From: Caryophanales bacterium UBA6259
Lineage (GTDB): Bacteria > Bacillota > Bacilli > Tepidibacillales > Tepidibacillaceae
Length of the DNA: 18,720 nucleotides
Direction of reading: 5' to 3'
NCBI GenBank assembly: GCA_002441135.1
Contig: DJVJ01000017.1
Location: 1-18,720 of the forward strand
Of this stretch, positions 1-7,504 are shown piece by piece. Every line of letters starts with the position of its first letter. Within the stretch, counting starts at the first letter, position 1. The notes under the pieces were generated by a model. It was not told the origin of the DNA and made no database searches. It was given only the letters and a program-made list of their open reading frames with translations. The position numbers and the translations under genes were made by a program.

Positions 1-561
1 TTTTACGCCCTTTTCTATCCCTAGCTTTTTTAGCTTTTGACGAATAATCTTTGCAACAGGATCCATAAAGGTTTTTGAGATATCTGTAACCATCCATTGA
101 GTAGGGTCTAATTTATTGGCTGCACCCATTGATGAAATTAGAGGAATTCCTCTTTCTCTTGCTTCGGTAATGGCCAAGATCTTGCTTTCCATCGTATCAA
201 TCGCATCAATAATATAGTCGGGCTGATAGGAGAATACTGTTTCTAATGTATCCTCATTAAAAAACATATGTAATGCAACAACTTTTGCTTGTGGATTAAT
301 TGCAATAACCCGCTCCTTCATTAATGTCACTTTCACTTGTCCAATGGTAGAATGTAATGCGTGTATTTGGCGGTTTATATTGGTCACATCAATGTCATCC
401 TTATCAACAAGGATTAATCTGCCCACCCCTGATCGAGCTAATGCCTCCACCGCATAAGAGCCTACTCCACCAATACCTAAAATCATTACAGTGCTATTTT
501 TTAATTTTTCTAACGCATCACTACCAATTCCTAATTCTAAACGCGAGTACGAATGTAGCAT
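1..561 (-). CDS. tcdA: tRNA threonylcarbamoyladenosine dehydratase (TcdA/YrvM), C-terminus cut by the window edge
   Basis: ThiF/MoeB-like (E1-fold) enzyme that uses ATP to cyclise t6A at position 37 of ANN-decoding tRNAs to ct6A; cytoplasmic. The first 187 residues are present and no stop is reached; the family is usually about 250 residues, so the C-terminal quarter lies outside. Visible: nucleotide-binding loop GIGGVG at residues 29-34, acidic strand end LVDKDD at 51-56, the conserved NINRQIHAL at 61-69 (adenylation Arg/Gln), DAID at 119-122, and DPTQ at 152-155 with the following VTDISKT typical of TcdA rather than MoeB or ThiF. The start ATG is preceded by GAAAGGA at good distance and opens with MLHSYSRLELGIG, a typical short N-terminus. 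Its place next to the 6S RNA gene and aspS matches B. subtilis yrvM. Confident family call; the symbol follows E. coli usage. Confidence 0.93.
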   Translation of the reverse strand, partial: MLHSYSRLELGIGSDALEKLKNSTVMILGIGGVGSYAVEALARSGVGRLILVDKDDIDVTNINRQIHALHSTIGQVKVTLMKERVIAINPQAKVVALHMFFNEDTLETVFSYQPDYIIDAIDTMESKILAITEARERGIPLISSMGAANKLDPTQWMVTDISKTFMDPVAKIIRQKLKKLGIEKGVK

Positions 562-642
562 CTCTATTTCCTTTCAATTTAACTTTTTATTATCTCTATT
601 TTAACATATCCTCTAATCATCTATTTTTGACACTCTTCATCT

Positions 643-648
643 ATTATA
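643..648 (-). promoter_or_regulatory. candidate -10 box for tcdA
   Basis: A perfect TATAAT lies on the minus strand between the 6S RNA terminator and tcdA, about 80 bp before the start codon. The region upstream is only T-rich and no good -35 hexamer is seen at 16-18 bp, so this is a weak candidate. A TAAAAT nearer the gene is an alternative. Confidence 0.3.
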
Positions 649-663
649 CACAAACAAAAGAAG

Positions 664-723
664 AACAAAAAAAAGAAAAACTCGGATTATCGCCAAATCA
701 ATAGCGAAAGCCTTAGTTTTTCT
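664..723 (-). terminator. Rho-independent terminator of the 6S RNA gene
   Basis: On the minus strand AGAAAAACT (715-723) pairs with AGTTTTTCT (674-682). An inner GG/CC and TCGC/GCGA extension closes a short loop, and a run of T residues (666-673) follows. It lies immediately downstream of the 3' end of the 6S RNA and before tcdA. The outer stem is A/T-rich, so strength is uncertain, but geometry and U-tract fit an intrinsic terminator. Confidence 0.75.
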
Positions 724-727
724 AAAA

Positions 728-927
728 AACAAAATGAGCCCCGGGTAGCCGTGTTTGCCTAGTCTTGAACCTGCTCTCGCAGGTGGGTGCCACGCCAAAC
801 GCTTCATAGTTCCATGATAAATCATGGCATCTTATCGACGAATGAACAATTGCTCCCGTTTAAAAGGTGTTGGCTCAGGACATAGTTGCTAAAGCACGCA
901 CAACGTAGGGCTCATTTATTTCTTTGT
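728..927 (-). ncRNA. ssrS: 6S RNA (BsrA/SsrS-type regulator of RNA polymerase)
   Basis: 6S RNA binds the housekeeping sigma-A RNA polymerase holoenzyme as a mimic of an open promoter and lowers its activity in stationary phase. The minus-strand transcript of about 190-200 nt is a long rod: AAAUGAGCCC near the 5' end (908-917) pairs perfectly with GGGCUCAUUU near the 3' end (732-741). The left strand has UGUCCUGAGCCAACACC, whose CCUGAGCC segment is shared with E. coli 6S RNA. The right strand carries a CCUGC-GAGA-GCAGG hairpin followed by UUCAAGACUAG, a layout I associate with Bacillus 6S-1. An apical hairpin CCAUGAUUUAUCAUGG closes the rod. The position between aspS and yrvM/tcdA is that of B. 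subtilis bsrA. Exact ends are inferred from the promoter and terminator. A 62-codon ORF read through this region is a shadow. Confidence 0.88.
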
Positions 928-933
928 GTTTTT

Positions 934-963
934 ATCTTATCATATGGATAAGTTGTAAATCAA
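934..963 (-). promoter_or_regulatory. sigma-A promoter of the 6S RNA gene
   Basis: Minus-strand TTGATT (958-963), an 18-bp spacer and TAAGAT (934-939), with a TG one base before the -10 hexamer (extended -10). The predicted transcript start is around 925-927, just before the terminal 6S helix. The promoter lies directly after the aspS stop codon. A weak CAAGC/GCTTG hairpin (961-976) lies between them without a U-tract, so readthrough from aspS is also possible. Confidence 0.72.
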
Positions 964-979
964 GCAACCGGGCTTGGCT

Positions 980-2761
980 TTAAACCTCAATTTTTTCCTT
1001 TTTATAGTTGACATCTAAATGTAGTTCATCTAATTGCTTAGAATCAACTAATGTTGGTGCACCAGTTAATAAACAGTTGGCACCTGCTGTTTTAGGGAAG
1101 GCGATAACATCCCTTAAGTTACTTTTCTTTGCTAATAGCATAGCTACTCGGTCTAATCCTAAGGCAATACCACCATGAGGAGGTGTACCGTACTCAAAGG
1201 CTTCTAATAGGAATCCAAATTTCTCCCATGCTTCCTCTTTACTAAAGCCTAAGGTTTCAAACATCTTTTCTTGAATATCTTGTTTATAAATTCTCATACT
1301 TCCACCACCAAGCTCATAACCATTTAAAACTAGGTCATAGGCCTGTGCTCTTATTTTCAGAGGATCAGTATCTAATAAAGGTAAATCCTCCACTTTCGGC
1401 ATTGTGAATGGATGATGCTCTGCTACATAACGTTTTTCTTCCTCATCATAAGCAAGAAGTGGGAAATCTGTTACCCAAAGGAACTTAAATTCATCCTTTG
1501 AGATTAGATTTAAATCCTTGCCTAGCTTTAGACGAAGATTTCCAAGTGCGTCTGTTACAACCTTTTTAGAGTCTGCTACAAATAATAAAAGGTCTCCCTC
1601 TTCTGCTTCTAGAATCTCTTTTACTCCTGCTAATTCGGTCTCTGTAATAAATTTAGCAATAGAACCCTTTACTTCTCCATCCTTGAATGCTAACCATGCT
1701 AAGCCTTTTGCACCATAATTAGCTACAAATTCTGCTAGCCCGTCAACATCCTTACGACTGTAGTGAGCGCAGCCCTTTGCATTAATCCCTTTTACTTGAC
1801 CATTATTAGCTAATACAGATTTAAAGACCTTAAAATCTGATTCTGCAAATACATCAGACACATTTTTCATTTCCATGCCAAAGCGAATATCTGGCTTATC
1901 AGAACCATATCGTTCCATCGCTTCTTGATATGGCATCCTTAAAAATGGACGAGGTACCTCATAGCCAATGGTTTCTTGAAGTAATCCAGCCATCATCTCC
2001 TCCATCATGTCTTGAAACTCTTGTAGAGACATGAAGGACATCTCAATATCCACTTGAGTAAATTCTGGCTGACGATCTGCTCTTAAATCTTCATCTCTAA
2101 AGCAACGAGTAATCTGATAATAACGTTCAAACCCTGATACCATTAAGAGTTGCTTAAATAGCTGTGGTGACTGAGGTAATGCAAAAAAGCCACCGGGATG
2201 CTTTCTACTAGCTACCAAATAGTCACGTGCTCCTTCAGGAGTGCTTTTGGTTAAGATTGGTGTTTCAATATCAATAAAACCATGCTGATCTAAATAATTT
2301 CTTAAATAAGAAGAAATTTTATGGCGCTGAAGAATAGCTTCTTTCATTTCATTTCTTCTTAAGTCTAAATAGCGATATTTTAATCTTAAAGTCTCATCGA
2401 TATCGATATTATCTTGAATAAAGAAAGGAGGATTTTTGGACTCATTAATGATCTCTAGCTGGTCGACTTCTATTTCAATCTCTCCAGTTGCCATATTCTT
2501 ATTTACGGTTGCTTGATCTCTTTGAACGACTTTTCCTTTAATAGCAACAACATATTCATTTCTAATTTTTTCACCGTTTTGATGGGCTTCCATTGAATGT
2601 TCAGGATTAACCACCAATTGAACAATACCGCTACGGTCTCTTAGATCGATGAATATCAGTCCACCTAGGTCTCTACGCTTTTGTACCCAACCACTTAAGG
2701 TCACTTCTTGCCCTACATTTTCAATTCTTAATTCTCCACAATGATGATCTCTCTGTAGCAT
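980..2761 (-). CDS. aspS: Aspartyl-tRNA synthetase, bacterial type
   Basis: Class II aminoacyl-tRNA synthetase charging tRNA-Asp with aspartate; cytoplasmic dimer. At 593 residues it has the full bacterial length. Order: OB-fold anticodon-binding domain (1-110, SGWVQKRRDLGG at 23-34), class II core with TPIL-TKSTPEGARDY (167-181), flipping loop, motif 2 around FRDEDLRADRQPEFTQ (221-236), the bacterial GAD insertion (about 290-410), and motif 3 GGIALGLDRVA (530-540). Residue 32 is Leu (RRDLGG); the well-studied non-discriminating P. aeruginosa enzyme has His at the equivalent place, so this one is probably a discriminating AspRS (inference). The ATG is 3 bp after the hisS stop, and its Shine-Dalgarno GGAGGT is formed by the last two hisS codons, so the pair is translationally linked. 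Regulated by the T-box before hisS. Confidence 0.97.
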   Translation of the reverse strand: MLQRDHHCGELRIENVGQEVTLSGWVQKRRDLGGLIFIDLRDRSGIVQLVVNPEHSMEAHQNGEKIRNEYVVAIKGKVVQRDQATVNKNMATGEIEIEVDQLEIINESKNPPFFIQDNIDIDETLRLKYRYLDLRRNEMKEAILQRHKISSYLRNYLDQHGFIDIETPILTKSTPEGARDYLVASRKHPGGFFALPQSPQLFKQLLMVSGFERYYQITRCFRDEDLRADRQPEFTQVDIEMSFMSLQEFQDMMEEMMAGLLQETIGYEVPRPFLRMPYQEAMERYGSDKPDIRFGMEMKNVSDVFAESDFKVFKSVLANNGQVKGINAKGCAHYSRKDVDGLAEFVANYGAKGLAWLAFKDGEVKGSIAKFITETELAGVKEILEAEEGDLLLFVADSKKVVTDALGNLRLKLGKDLNLISKDEFKFLWVTDFPLLAYDEEEKRYVAEHHPFTMPKVEDLPLLDTDPLKIRAQAYDLVLNGYELGGGSMRIYKQDIQEKMFETLGFSKEEAWEKFGFLLEAFEYGTPPHGGIALGLDRVAMLLAKKSNLRDVIAFPKTAGANCLLTGAPTLVDSKQLDELHLDVNYKKEKIEV

Positions 2762-2764
2762 AAT

Positions 2765-4036
2765 TTAACCTCCAAACTCTACTTTTTCTTTCAGATAGCT
2801 GACGATTTCCGTTAACGAAACTTCCTCTTGCTCGCCTGTTTTCATGTTTCGTAGCTGACCAATTCCTTTTTCCAGCTCTTCATCCCCAATAATCAAAACA
2901 TAGTCTGCATTAGTACGATCTGCAGCTTTCATTTGCGCCTTCATTTTGCGCCCTAAATAGTCCATATCTGCTTTAATGCCATTTCTTCTTAAATCTTCAA
3001 GAATTTTTACACTGGCAAGCTTTGCTTGATCTCCTAAGGTTACAAGATATACATCAAGTCCCTGATTTGCCTCTAGTGGAAGCTCCTTATCTCGTAGTGC
3101 TAGTATTCGCTCAATAGAAAAAGCATACCCGATTCCCGGAACGTCGTCTCCACCAATTTCAGCGACAAGACCATTATAACGTCCTCCACCACAAAGGGTT
3201 CCTCCGGGTCCACTATTTTCCGCCATAATTTCAAATGCTGTTTGTGTATAATAATCTAATCCTCTTACTAACCGAGGATTTTCCACAAAAGGAATTTCCA
3301 TATAATCTAGAGAAGCCTTCACCTTATCATGATGAGTTTGGCAATCCTCACAAAGATGCTGATCCATGGTAGGTGCATCCTTTGTTACTTCTCTACAGGT
3401 TTCATTCTTACAATCAAGGATTCGCATTGGATTCCTTTCTAGTCTAGATTGGCAATCCTTACAAAGCTGATCCTTTACTCCATGTAAATGAGTAACTAGC
3501 TTTTCTCGATGGGTTGGTCTACATACAGAACAGCCAACACTGTTAATCTCTAGGCGTACTTTTTCATGTAAGCCTAGCTCCTCAAATTGTCTCATTGCTA
3601 AGGCCAACACTTCAGCATCCACAGTGGGATCACTGCTTCCTAAAACCTCTACTCCAACCTGAGTAAATTGTCTTGTTCTTCCTGCTTGTGGTCTTTCATA
3701 GCGGAACATTGGTCCTATATAATATAGCTTTGTCGGATCCGGACTGGCATAAAGCTTATTTTCCACATAGGAACGAACTACTGCCGCTGTTCCTTCTGGT
3801 CTTAATGTTAAGCTTCGATCGCCGCGATCCATAAAGGTATACATTTCTTTTTCTACAATATCTGTAGTCTCACCTACTCCTCGTTGGAACAGTTCTGTAT
3901 GTTCAAAAATCGGAGTAATAATTTGCTTATAATTGTAACGTTTAAACGTGTCCTTCGATACTTTTTCTACGTATTCCCAAAACTCTGATTCGCCTGGTAA
4001 CACATCTGAAGTTCCTCTTGGGATATGAAATTTCAT
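2765..4036 (-). CDS. hisS: Histidyl-tRNA synthetase with a cysteine-rich insertion domain
   Basis: Class IIa synthetase charging tRNA-His. At 423 residues it is a normal length. Seen: PRGTSD (6-11) at the N-terminus, motif 1 region around TPIFEHTELFQRG (41-53), motif 2 YIGPMFRYERPQAGR (106-120), HisA signature LVRGLDYYT (256-264) with the catalytic Arg, HisB GGGRYNGLVAEIGG (283-296), and a C-terminal anticodon-binding domain from about 327. The insertion domain (about 165-240) has eight cysteines in four pairs: 169/172, 192/195, 209/214 and 229/232. This looks like a metal-binding arrangement and, from memory, is only partly kept in B. subtilis HisRS but occurs in clostridial-type enzymes. 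ATG preceded by GAGGAGGATC. First gene of the hisS-aspS operon behind a T-box leader. Confidence 0.97.
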   Translation of the reverse strand: MKFHIPRGTSDVLPGESEFWEYVEKVSKDTFKRYNYKQIITPIFEHTELFQRGVGETTDIVEKEMYTFMDRGDRSLTLRPEGTAAVVRSYVENKLYASPDPTKLYYIGPMFRYERPQAGRTRQFTQVGVEVLGSSDPTVDAEVLALAMRQFEELGLHEKVRLEINSVGCSVCRPTHREKLVTHLHGVKDQLCKDCQSRLERNPMRILDCKNETCREVTKDAPTMDQHLCEDCQTHHDKVKASLDYMEIPFVENPRLVRGLDYYTQTAFEIMAENSGPGGTLCGGGRYNGLVAEIGGDDVPGIGYAFSIERILALRDKELPLEANQGLDVYLVTLGDQAKLASVKILEDLRRNGIKADMDYLGRKMKAQMKAADRTNADYVLIIGDEELEKGIGQLRNMKTGEQEEVSLTEIVSYLKEKVEFGG

Positions 4037-4363
4037 CGTAGATCCTCCTCACAATCATATTAAAATGGAAAGCTTTGCTTTTCTATACAATAAAAAAAAC
4101 CCCTCCCCCTGATCATATTATGCTCAGGGACGAGAGATTTGTAGATTCCCGTGGTACCACCCTTATTGGATTAATTAATCCCACTCTAAAGTTAACGCCT
4201 AAATACGCACTATAGCTACTATAAACTAGTTCACTATATGTCCTCTGGGATGTCTTTCTTTAAGGCGTCATAGGGAGATAATTTCAGCTATTGTATCTCC
4301 TCTCTGGCTACTCGTTTCCTAAGTACTTTTTCCCTTCACCGGATCGAATCCATATATAATTGA
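4037..4363 (-). promoter_or_regulatory. T-box riboswitch leader of hisS-aspS, specifier GAC (Asp) overlapping CAU (His)
   Basis: tRNA-sensing leader: uncharged tRNA bound to Stem I and the antiterminator prevents termination. Minus-strand elements in order: AGUA of the specifier loop (4324-4327), AGAGAG bulge, a distal hairpin GAGAUA/UAUCUC with GCUGAAA in its loop, then the 3' side of Stem I with AAAGACAUC. By position relative to known leaders (GAA-specifier-A) the specifier is GAC at 4252-4254 (Asp); CAU (His) overlaps it at 4250-4252. Stem III is the palindrome at 4168-4181. The T-box AATAAGGGTGGTACCACGG (4149-4167) gives the antiterminator AGGG-[UGGUACC]-ACG pairing with CGU-CCCU, with the canonical 7-nt bulge. 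The bulge UGGU can pair with discriminator A or wobble with G (tRNA-Asp), but not with C73 of tRNA-His. Confidence 0.93.
4092..4136 (-). terminator. T-box-controlled terminator before hisS
   Basis: Minus-strand CTCTCGTCCCTGA pairs with TCAGGGGGAGGGG around the loop GCATAATATGA and is followed by eight T residues (4092-4099). The 5' arm contains the CGTCCCT that the T-box also pairs with, so the antiterminator and terminator exclude one another. Confidence 0.93.
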
Positions 4364-4368
4364 TATAT

Positions 4369-4397
4369 ATCTTACTTGCTGCTAAATTGATTGTCAA
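4369..4397 (-). promoter_or_regulatory. sigma-A promoter of the hisS-aspS operon
   Basis: Consensus TTGACA (4392-4397), a 17-bp spacer and TAAGAT (4369-4374) on the minus strand; expected start near 4362, just before T-box Stem I. The -35 box begins 7 bp after the hemZ stop codon and no hemZ terminator is visible in between. Confidence 0.88.
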
Positions 4398-4403
4398 GTT
4401 TTT

Positions 4404-5903
4404 TTAAGAAAATATTTCGTCTAGAACCGCGAGCTTCTTGCTAATCACTTCATCAATAGTTTCTATATAGACCTTTGGTTCCTTTGGATTAGGAATACGT
4501 TCAATCTCTTTTGTTCTAGGAGAGACCATTTTGCTTGCCGCTCCACTTCCTAAACCTATGATGGTTTGTTTCTCTTCCATGATTAAAATGTTATATAGAC
4601 TTTCTTTTCCATTCAAAGCATAGCCAATATTTTCTAGATTTCCTAGCATATTTTTCTGTCGATATAGATAGTAAGGATAGTACTGATGATTTGTTGTCCA
4701 TTCCTTTGCATACTCCATCATCCGAATAATTTCTTCTTGCTCGGTTATTTCAAAGGACTTTTTGTTATGTGTCAAAAAAGAAGCTCTTTTAAATGCCATG
4801 GTATGAATCGTTAAGGATTCTGGCTGTAATTGTTCAATCTGATCTAAGCTATCTTTAAGCTCAGGTAATCGTTCAGAGGGTAGACCAATGATTAAATCCA
4901 TATTAATGTTATTGATTTCCATTTTTCTAGCCAATGTAAACTTTTCGATGGTCTCTTCTACTGTATGATGCCTACCAATAATCTCTAATGTTTCCTGAGT
5001 AAAGGTTTGAGGATTGATACTTATTCGATCAACATTCCACTTTTTTAACACATTGATTTTATCGATAGTGATTGTATCTGGTCTTCCAGCTTCAACGGTA
5101 ATCTCTCTTACTTGATCTAGAGGAATCCATTGGCTAAGAGTTTCGAAAATCTGATCTAGCTGTTCTGCCTCAATACTTGTTGGCGTTCCTCCACCAAAAT
5201 AAATCGTGGTTACCTTCCGTTGATTCTCTTTTATCCATGCTCCAATCGCCTTGATTTCCATATCCAATGCTTGTAGAAACTCCTCTACTGTTCCTGTTTT
5301 CCCTCTAATGCTGTAGGCAGGAAAAGTACAGTACGCACATTTTGTAGGACAAAATGGAATTCCAATATATATACTTACCTCTTGATCTAATTGATGTAAA
5401 TCAGGAATGACCTTTAATTGTCTTTCCACGATTTGATGCAATAATTCAATTTTTTCTGGTTGAATTAAATATTCTTCGGTAAATTTCTTTACTAGCTCCT
5501 GCTTTGATAAGGATGAATAGTATTGATGGTACAGCTTTGTAGGTCGAATTCCAGTTAGAATTCCCCATTCATGTACTTTCCCGGTAACTGCTTCTAATAG
5601 CTGTACCCAAACATAGGAGATACCATGCTTAATTTTTTTTCTTATCACTTTTTGTGAAGCCTGTTTGTCTACTTTATTGTTATAGGAAAATTGATATTTT
5701 TTTTGATTAACCGTTGCTTCAATTGAAATATTCGCTGTATCTTCTACCACATCATATGATAATTTGACGATATTATCTTTCGTTTGATTTTCCGTTGATT
5801 GCTCAACAAAAATAAGTCGATCCTCTTCTTCTCTAAACAAATCAAATAGGGTTTCCATTTCCCGCTTAAAGAGATGTTTATCATCTAAAATAAATAGTTC
5901 CAT
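4404..5903 (-). CDS. hemZ: HemZ-type radical SAM coproporphyrinogen III dehydrogenase-like protein
   Basis: Radical SAM protein of the HemN/HemZ family, associated with oxygen-independent haem or porphyrin synthesis; cytoplasmic. 499 residues, matching B. subtilis HemZ (about 500). The [4Fe-4S] motif CPTKCAYC gives CX3CX2C at Cys185, Cys189 and Cys192; GGGTPT (237-242) is the SAM-binding glycine motif; RISINPQTF and GRHHTVEETIEKF are characteristic HemZ segments. The first 170 residues form an HemZ-specific N-terminal region without clear motifs. Whether HemZ acts on coproporphyrinogen itself or is an accessory or haem-handling protein is not settled for the family. ATG preceded by GGGGAGGAACATTC. 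It sits between the BCCT gene and the hisS promoter, with 73 bp upstream. Confidence 0.9.
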   Translation of the reverse strand: MELFILDDKHLFKREMETLFDLFREEEDRLIFVEQSTENQTKDNIVKLSYDVVEDTANISIEATVNQKKYQFSYNNKVDKQASQKVIRKKIKHGISYVWVQLLEAVTGKVHEWGILTGIRPTKLYHQYYSSLSKQELVKKFTEEYLIQPEKIELLHQIVERQLKVIPDLHQLDQEVSIYIGIPFCPTKCAYCTFPAYSIRGKTGTVEEFLQALDMEIKAIGAWIKENQRKVTTIYFGGGTPTSIEAEQLDQIFETLSQWIPLDQVREITVEAGRPDTITIDKINVLKKWNVDRISINPQTFTQETLEIIGRHHTVEETIEKFTLARKMEINNINMDLIIGLPSERLPELKDSLDQIEQLQPESLTIHTMAFKRASFLTHNKKSFEITEQEEIIRMMEYAKEWTTNHQYYPYYLYRQKNMLGNLENIGYALNGKESLYNILIMEEKQTIIGLGSGAASKMVSPRTKEIERIPNPKEPKVYIETIDEVISKKLAVLDEIFS

Positions 5904-5940
5904 GAATGTTCCTCCCCAAAAATCTCCCTATCAAGTCTAC

Positions 5941-5946
5941 ATTATA
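5941..5946 (-). promoter_or_regulatory. candidate -10 box for hemZ
   Basis: A perfect TATAAT on the minus strand, 38 bp before the hemZ ATG, in the 73-bp gap after the transporter gene. No convincing -35 is present (best match TTATGT at 18 bp). No terminator is visible after the BCCT gene, so hemZ may also be reached by readthrough. Confidence 0.4.
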
Positions 5947-5976
5947 TAATCTCTTTTATGCAATACATAAGTGGTT

Positions 5977-7491
5977 TTAAACTTTTTTCCGCTCCTTTTT
6001 ACTACCTTCCTCTTTTAATGCAGTATATAAACTATAGGTCATTAAAAGCATAATGATAGCGAAAGGAAAGGCTGTGATTATTGAGGCCATCTGTAATGCA
6101 TCTAAACCACCAAAATATAAAAGGATTGCAGCAATTGAGGACTGAATGACTCCCCAAATTAACTTTACTTTATTGGAAGGATTTAATGTTCCATGTGAAG
6201 TCATCATTCCTAAAACAAAGGTAGCAGAATCAGCAGAGGTAATAAAGAAAGTGATGATTAAAACAATAGCGATAATCGATAATATAGTACCAAAAGGAAA
6301 TTGCTCTAACGTAACAAATAATGCCTTAGTCATATCCTGATTGACTACCTCACCAATCACCTGTTGACCGCCCATCAATTTATCCAAAGCTGCCCCACCA
6401 AAGGTAGAGAACCAAAGAAAACCAAAAATTGAAGGAACTAAAAGTACTCCAATAACAAATTCTCGAATCGTTCTTCCCTTAGATACCCTTGCGATAAATG
6501 AGCCAACAAAAGGGGACCATGCAATCCACCATGCCCAATAAAATAATGTCCAGCTTCCAACCCAAGGACTATGTTGAAAAGCACTAACACGAAAGGACAT
6601 TGCAATAATATTTTGTAAATAGCTTCCTAAGGTTTGTGTAAAAACATTAAGAATATGTGCTGTAGGGCCAACCATTATCAAAAATACCATTAAAAAAGTA
6701 GCAGTAGCTACATTTACATTACTTAAAATCTTTATTCCGCGATCAAGTCCTGTTTGAGCAGAAAGCATATATAAGATGGTTACTACTGCGATAATCAAGA
6801 GCTGAATCCCTAACGTATTTGGAAGATCAAACACATAAGTTAATCCACCATTAACCTGCAGTGTTCCAAGACCTAAGGAAGTAGCAACACCAAAGATGGT
6901 GGCAAATACCGCCAATATATCAATCGCCTTCCCAATAGGTCCATTCACTCTATCACCAATTAATGGATAAAAGGTCGAACTTATTAAGCCCTTTTTTTCT
7001 TTTCGGAATTGAAAATAAGCTAAGCTTAAAGCAACAATACTGTAGATGGCCCAAGGATGAAGCCCCCAATGAAAAAAAGAATATCTCATCGCTTGTCTAG
7101 CTGCTTCAAAAGTTTCCGGTTCTGCATTTGGTGGATTATAATAGTGCATAATTGGTTCTGCAACCCCATAAAATACAAGTCCAATCCCCATGCCAGCACT
7201 AAACAGCATACCAAACCATGTTAGCAATGAATATTCAGGTCTGTCGTCGTCCTTACCTAACCGTATTTTTCCAAAACGACTAAACGCAAAATAAAGAGTT
7301 GCCACTAAAAAAAGAAAGGAAGTGATTAAATAAAACCAACCAAATTGTTGAATTAAAAAACTAAAGGTTTTACCAGCTACGTTATTTAATTGTTCAGGAC
7401 TGATCGCACCCCATAATACAAAGATCAAAGAGATAATAATTGAGATGTAAAAAACCTTCCCTGGTTTTTTCATTCTTGTTTCTTTTGTCAT
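5977..7491 (-). CDS. BCCT-family glycine betaine/choline-type transporter (OpuD/BetP-like)
   Basis: Secondary transporter that imports trimethylammonium osmolytes across the cytoplasmic membrane. 504 residues with 12 hydrophobic segments, as in OpuD. Seen: SAGMGIGLVFYGVAEP (98-113), the family's glycine stretch; TM4 aromatic set Trp142/Trp147/Tyr150; and the tryptophan box Trp314, 319, 321, 322, 325, whose spacing (5,2,1,3) equals that of BetP Trp366/371/373/374/377. FITSADSATF (416-425) keeps the Thr-Ser pair that in BetP helps bind Na+, so sodium coupling is likely (inference). N- and C-terminal tails are short, so a BetP-like C-terminal osmosensor helix is reduced or absent. The substrate cannot be fixed. 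ATG with GGGAGGATTAAC; 13 bp after a small ORF, so probably co-transcribed with it. Confidence 0.93.
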   Translation of the reverse strand: MTKETRMKKPGKVFYISIIISLIFVLWGAISPEQLNNVAGKTFSFLIQQFGWFYLITSFLFLVATLYFAFSRFGKIRLGKDDDRPEYSLLTWFGMLFSAGMGIGLVFYGVAEPIMHYYNPPNAEPETFEAARQAMRYSFFHWGLHPWAIYSIVALSLAYFQFRKEKKGLISSTFYPLIGDRVNGPIGKAIDILAVFATIFGVATSLGLGTLQVNGGLTYVFDLPNTLGIQLLIIAVVTILYMLSAQTGLDRGIKILSNVNVATATFLMVFLIMVGPTAHILNVFTQTLGSYLQNIIAMSFRVSAFQHSPWVGSWTLFYWAWWIAWSPFVGSFIARVSKGRTIREFVIGVLLVPSIFGFLWFSTFGGAALDKLMGGQQVIGEVVNQDMTKALFVTLEQFPFGTILSIIAIVLIITFFITSADSATFVLGMMTSHGTLNPSNKVKLIWGVIQSSIAAILLYFGGLDALQMASIITAFPFAIIMLLMTYSLYTALKEEGSKKERKKV

Positions 7492-7504
7492 GTTAATCCT
7501 CCCA

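Noticed and set aside
357..704. 115-codon plus-strand ORF
   Set aside because: It runs antisense to tcdA and into the 6S terminator, has low-complexity hydrophobic content and no ribosome binding site; it is a shadow.
637..825. 62-codon minus-strand ORF
   Set aside because: It lies over the 3' half of the 6S RNA and its terminator, has no Shine-Dalgarno, and its sequence is explained by the RNA structure.
961..976. Hairpin CAAGC-AACCGG-GCTTG after aspS as a terminator
   Set aside because: Only 5 bp with no T-run on the minus side. It overlaps the 6S -35 region, so I do not call it a terminator.
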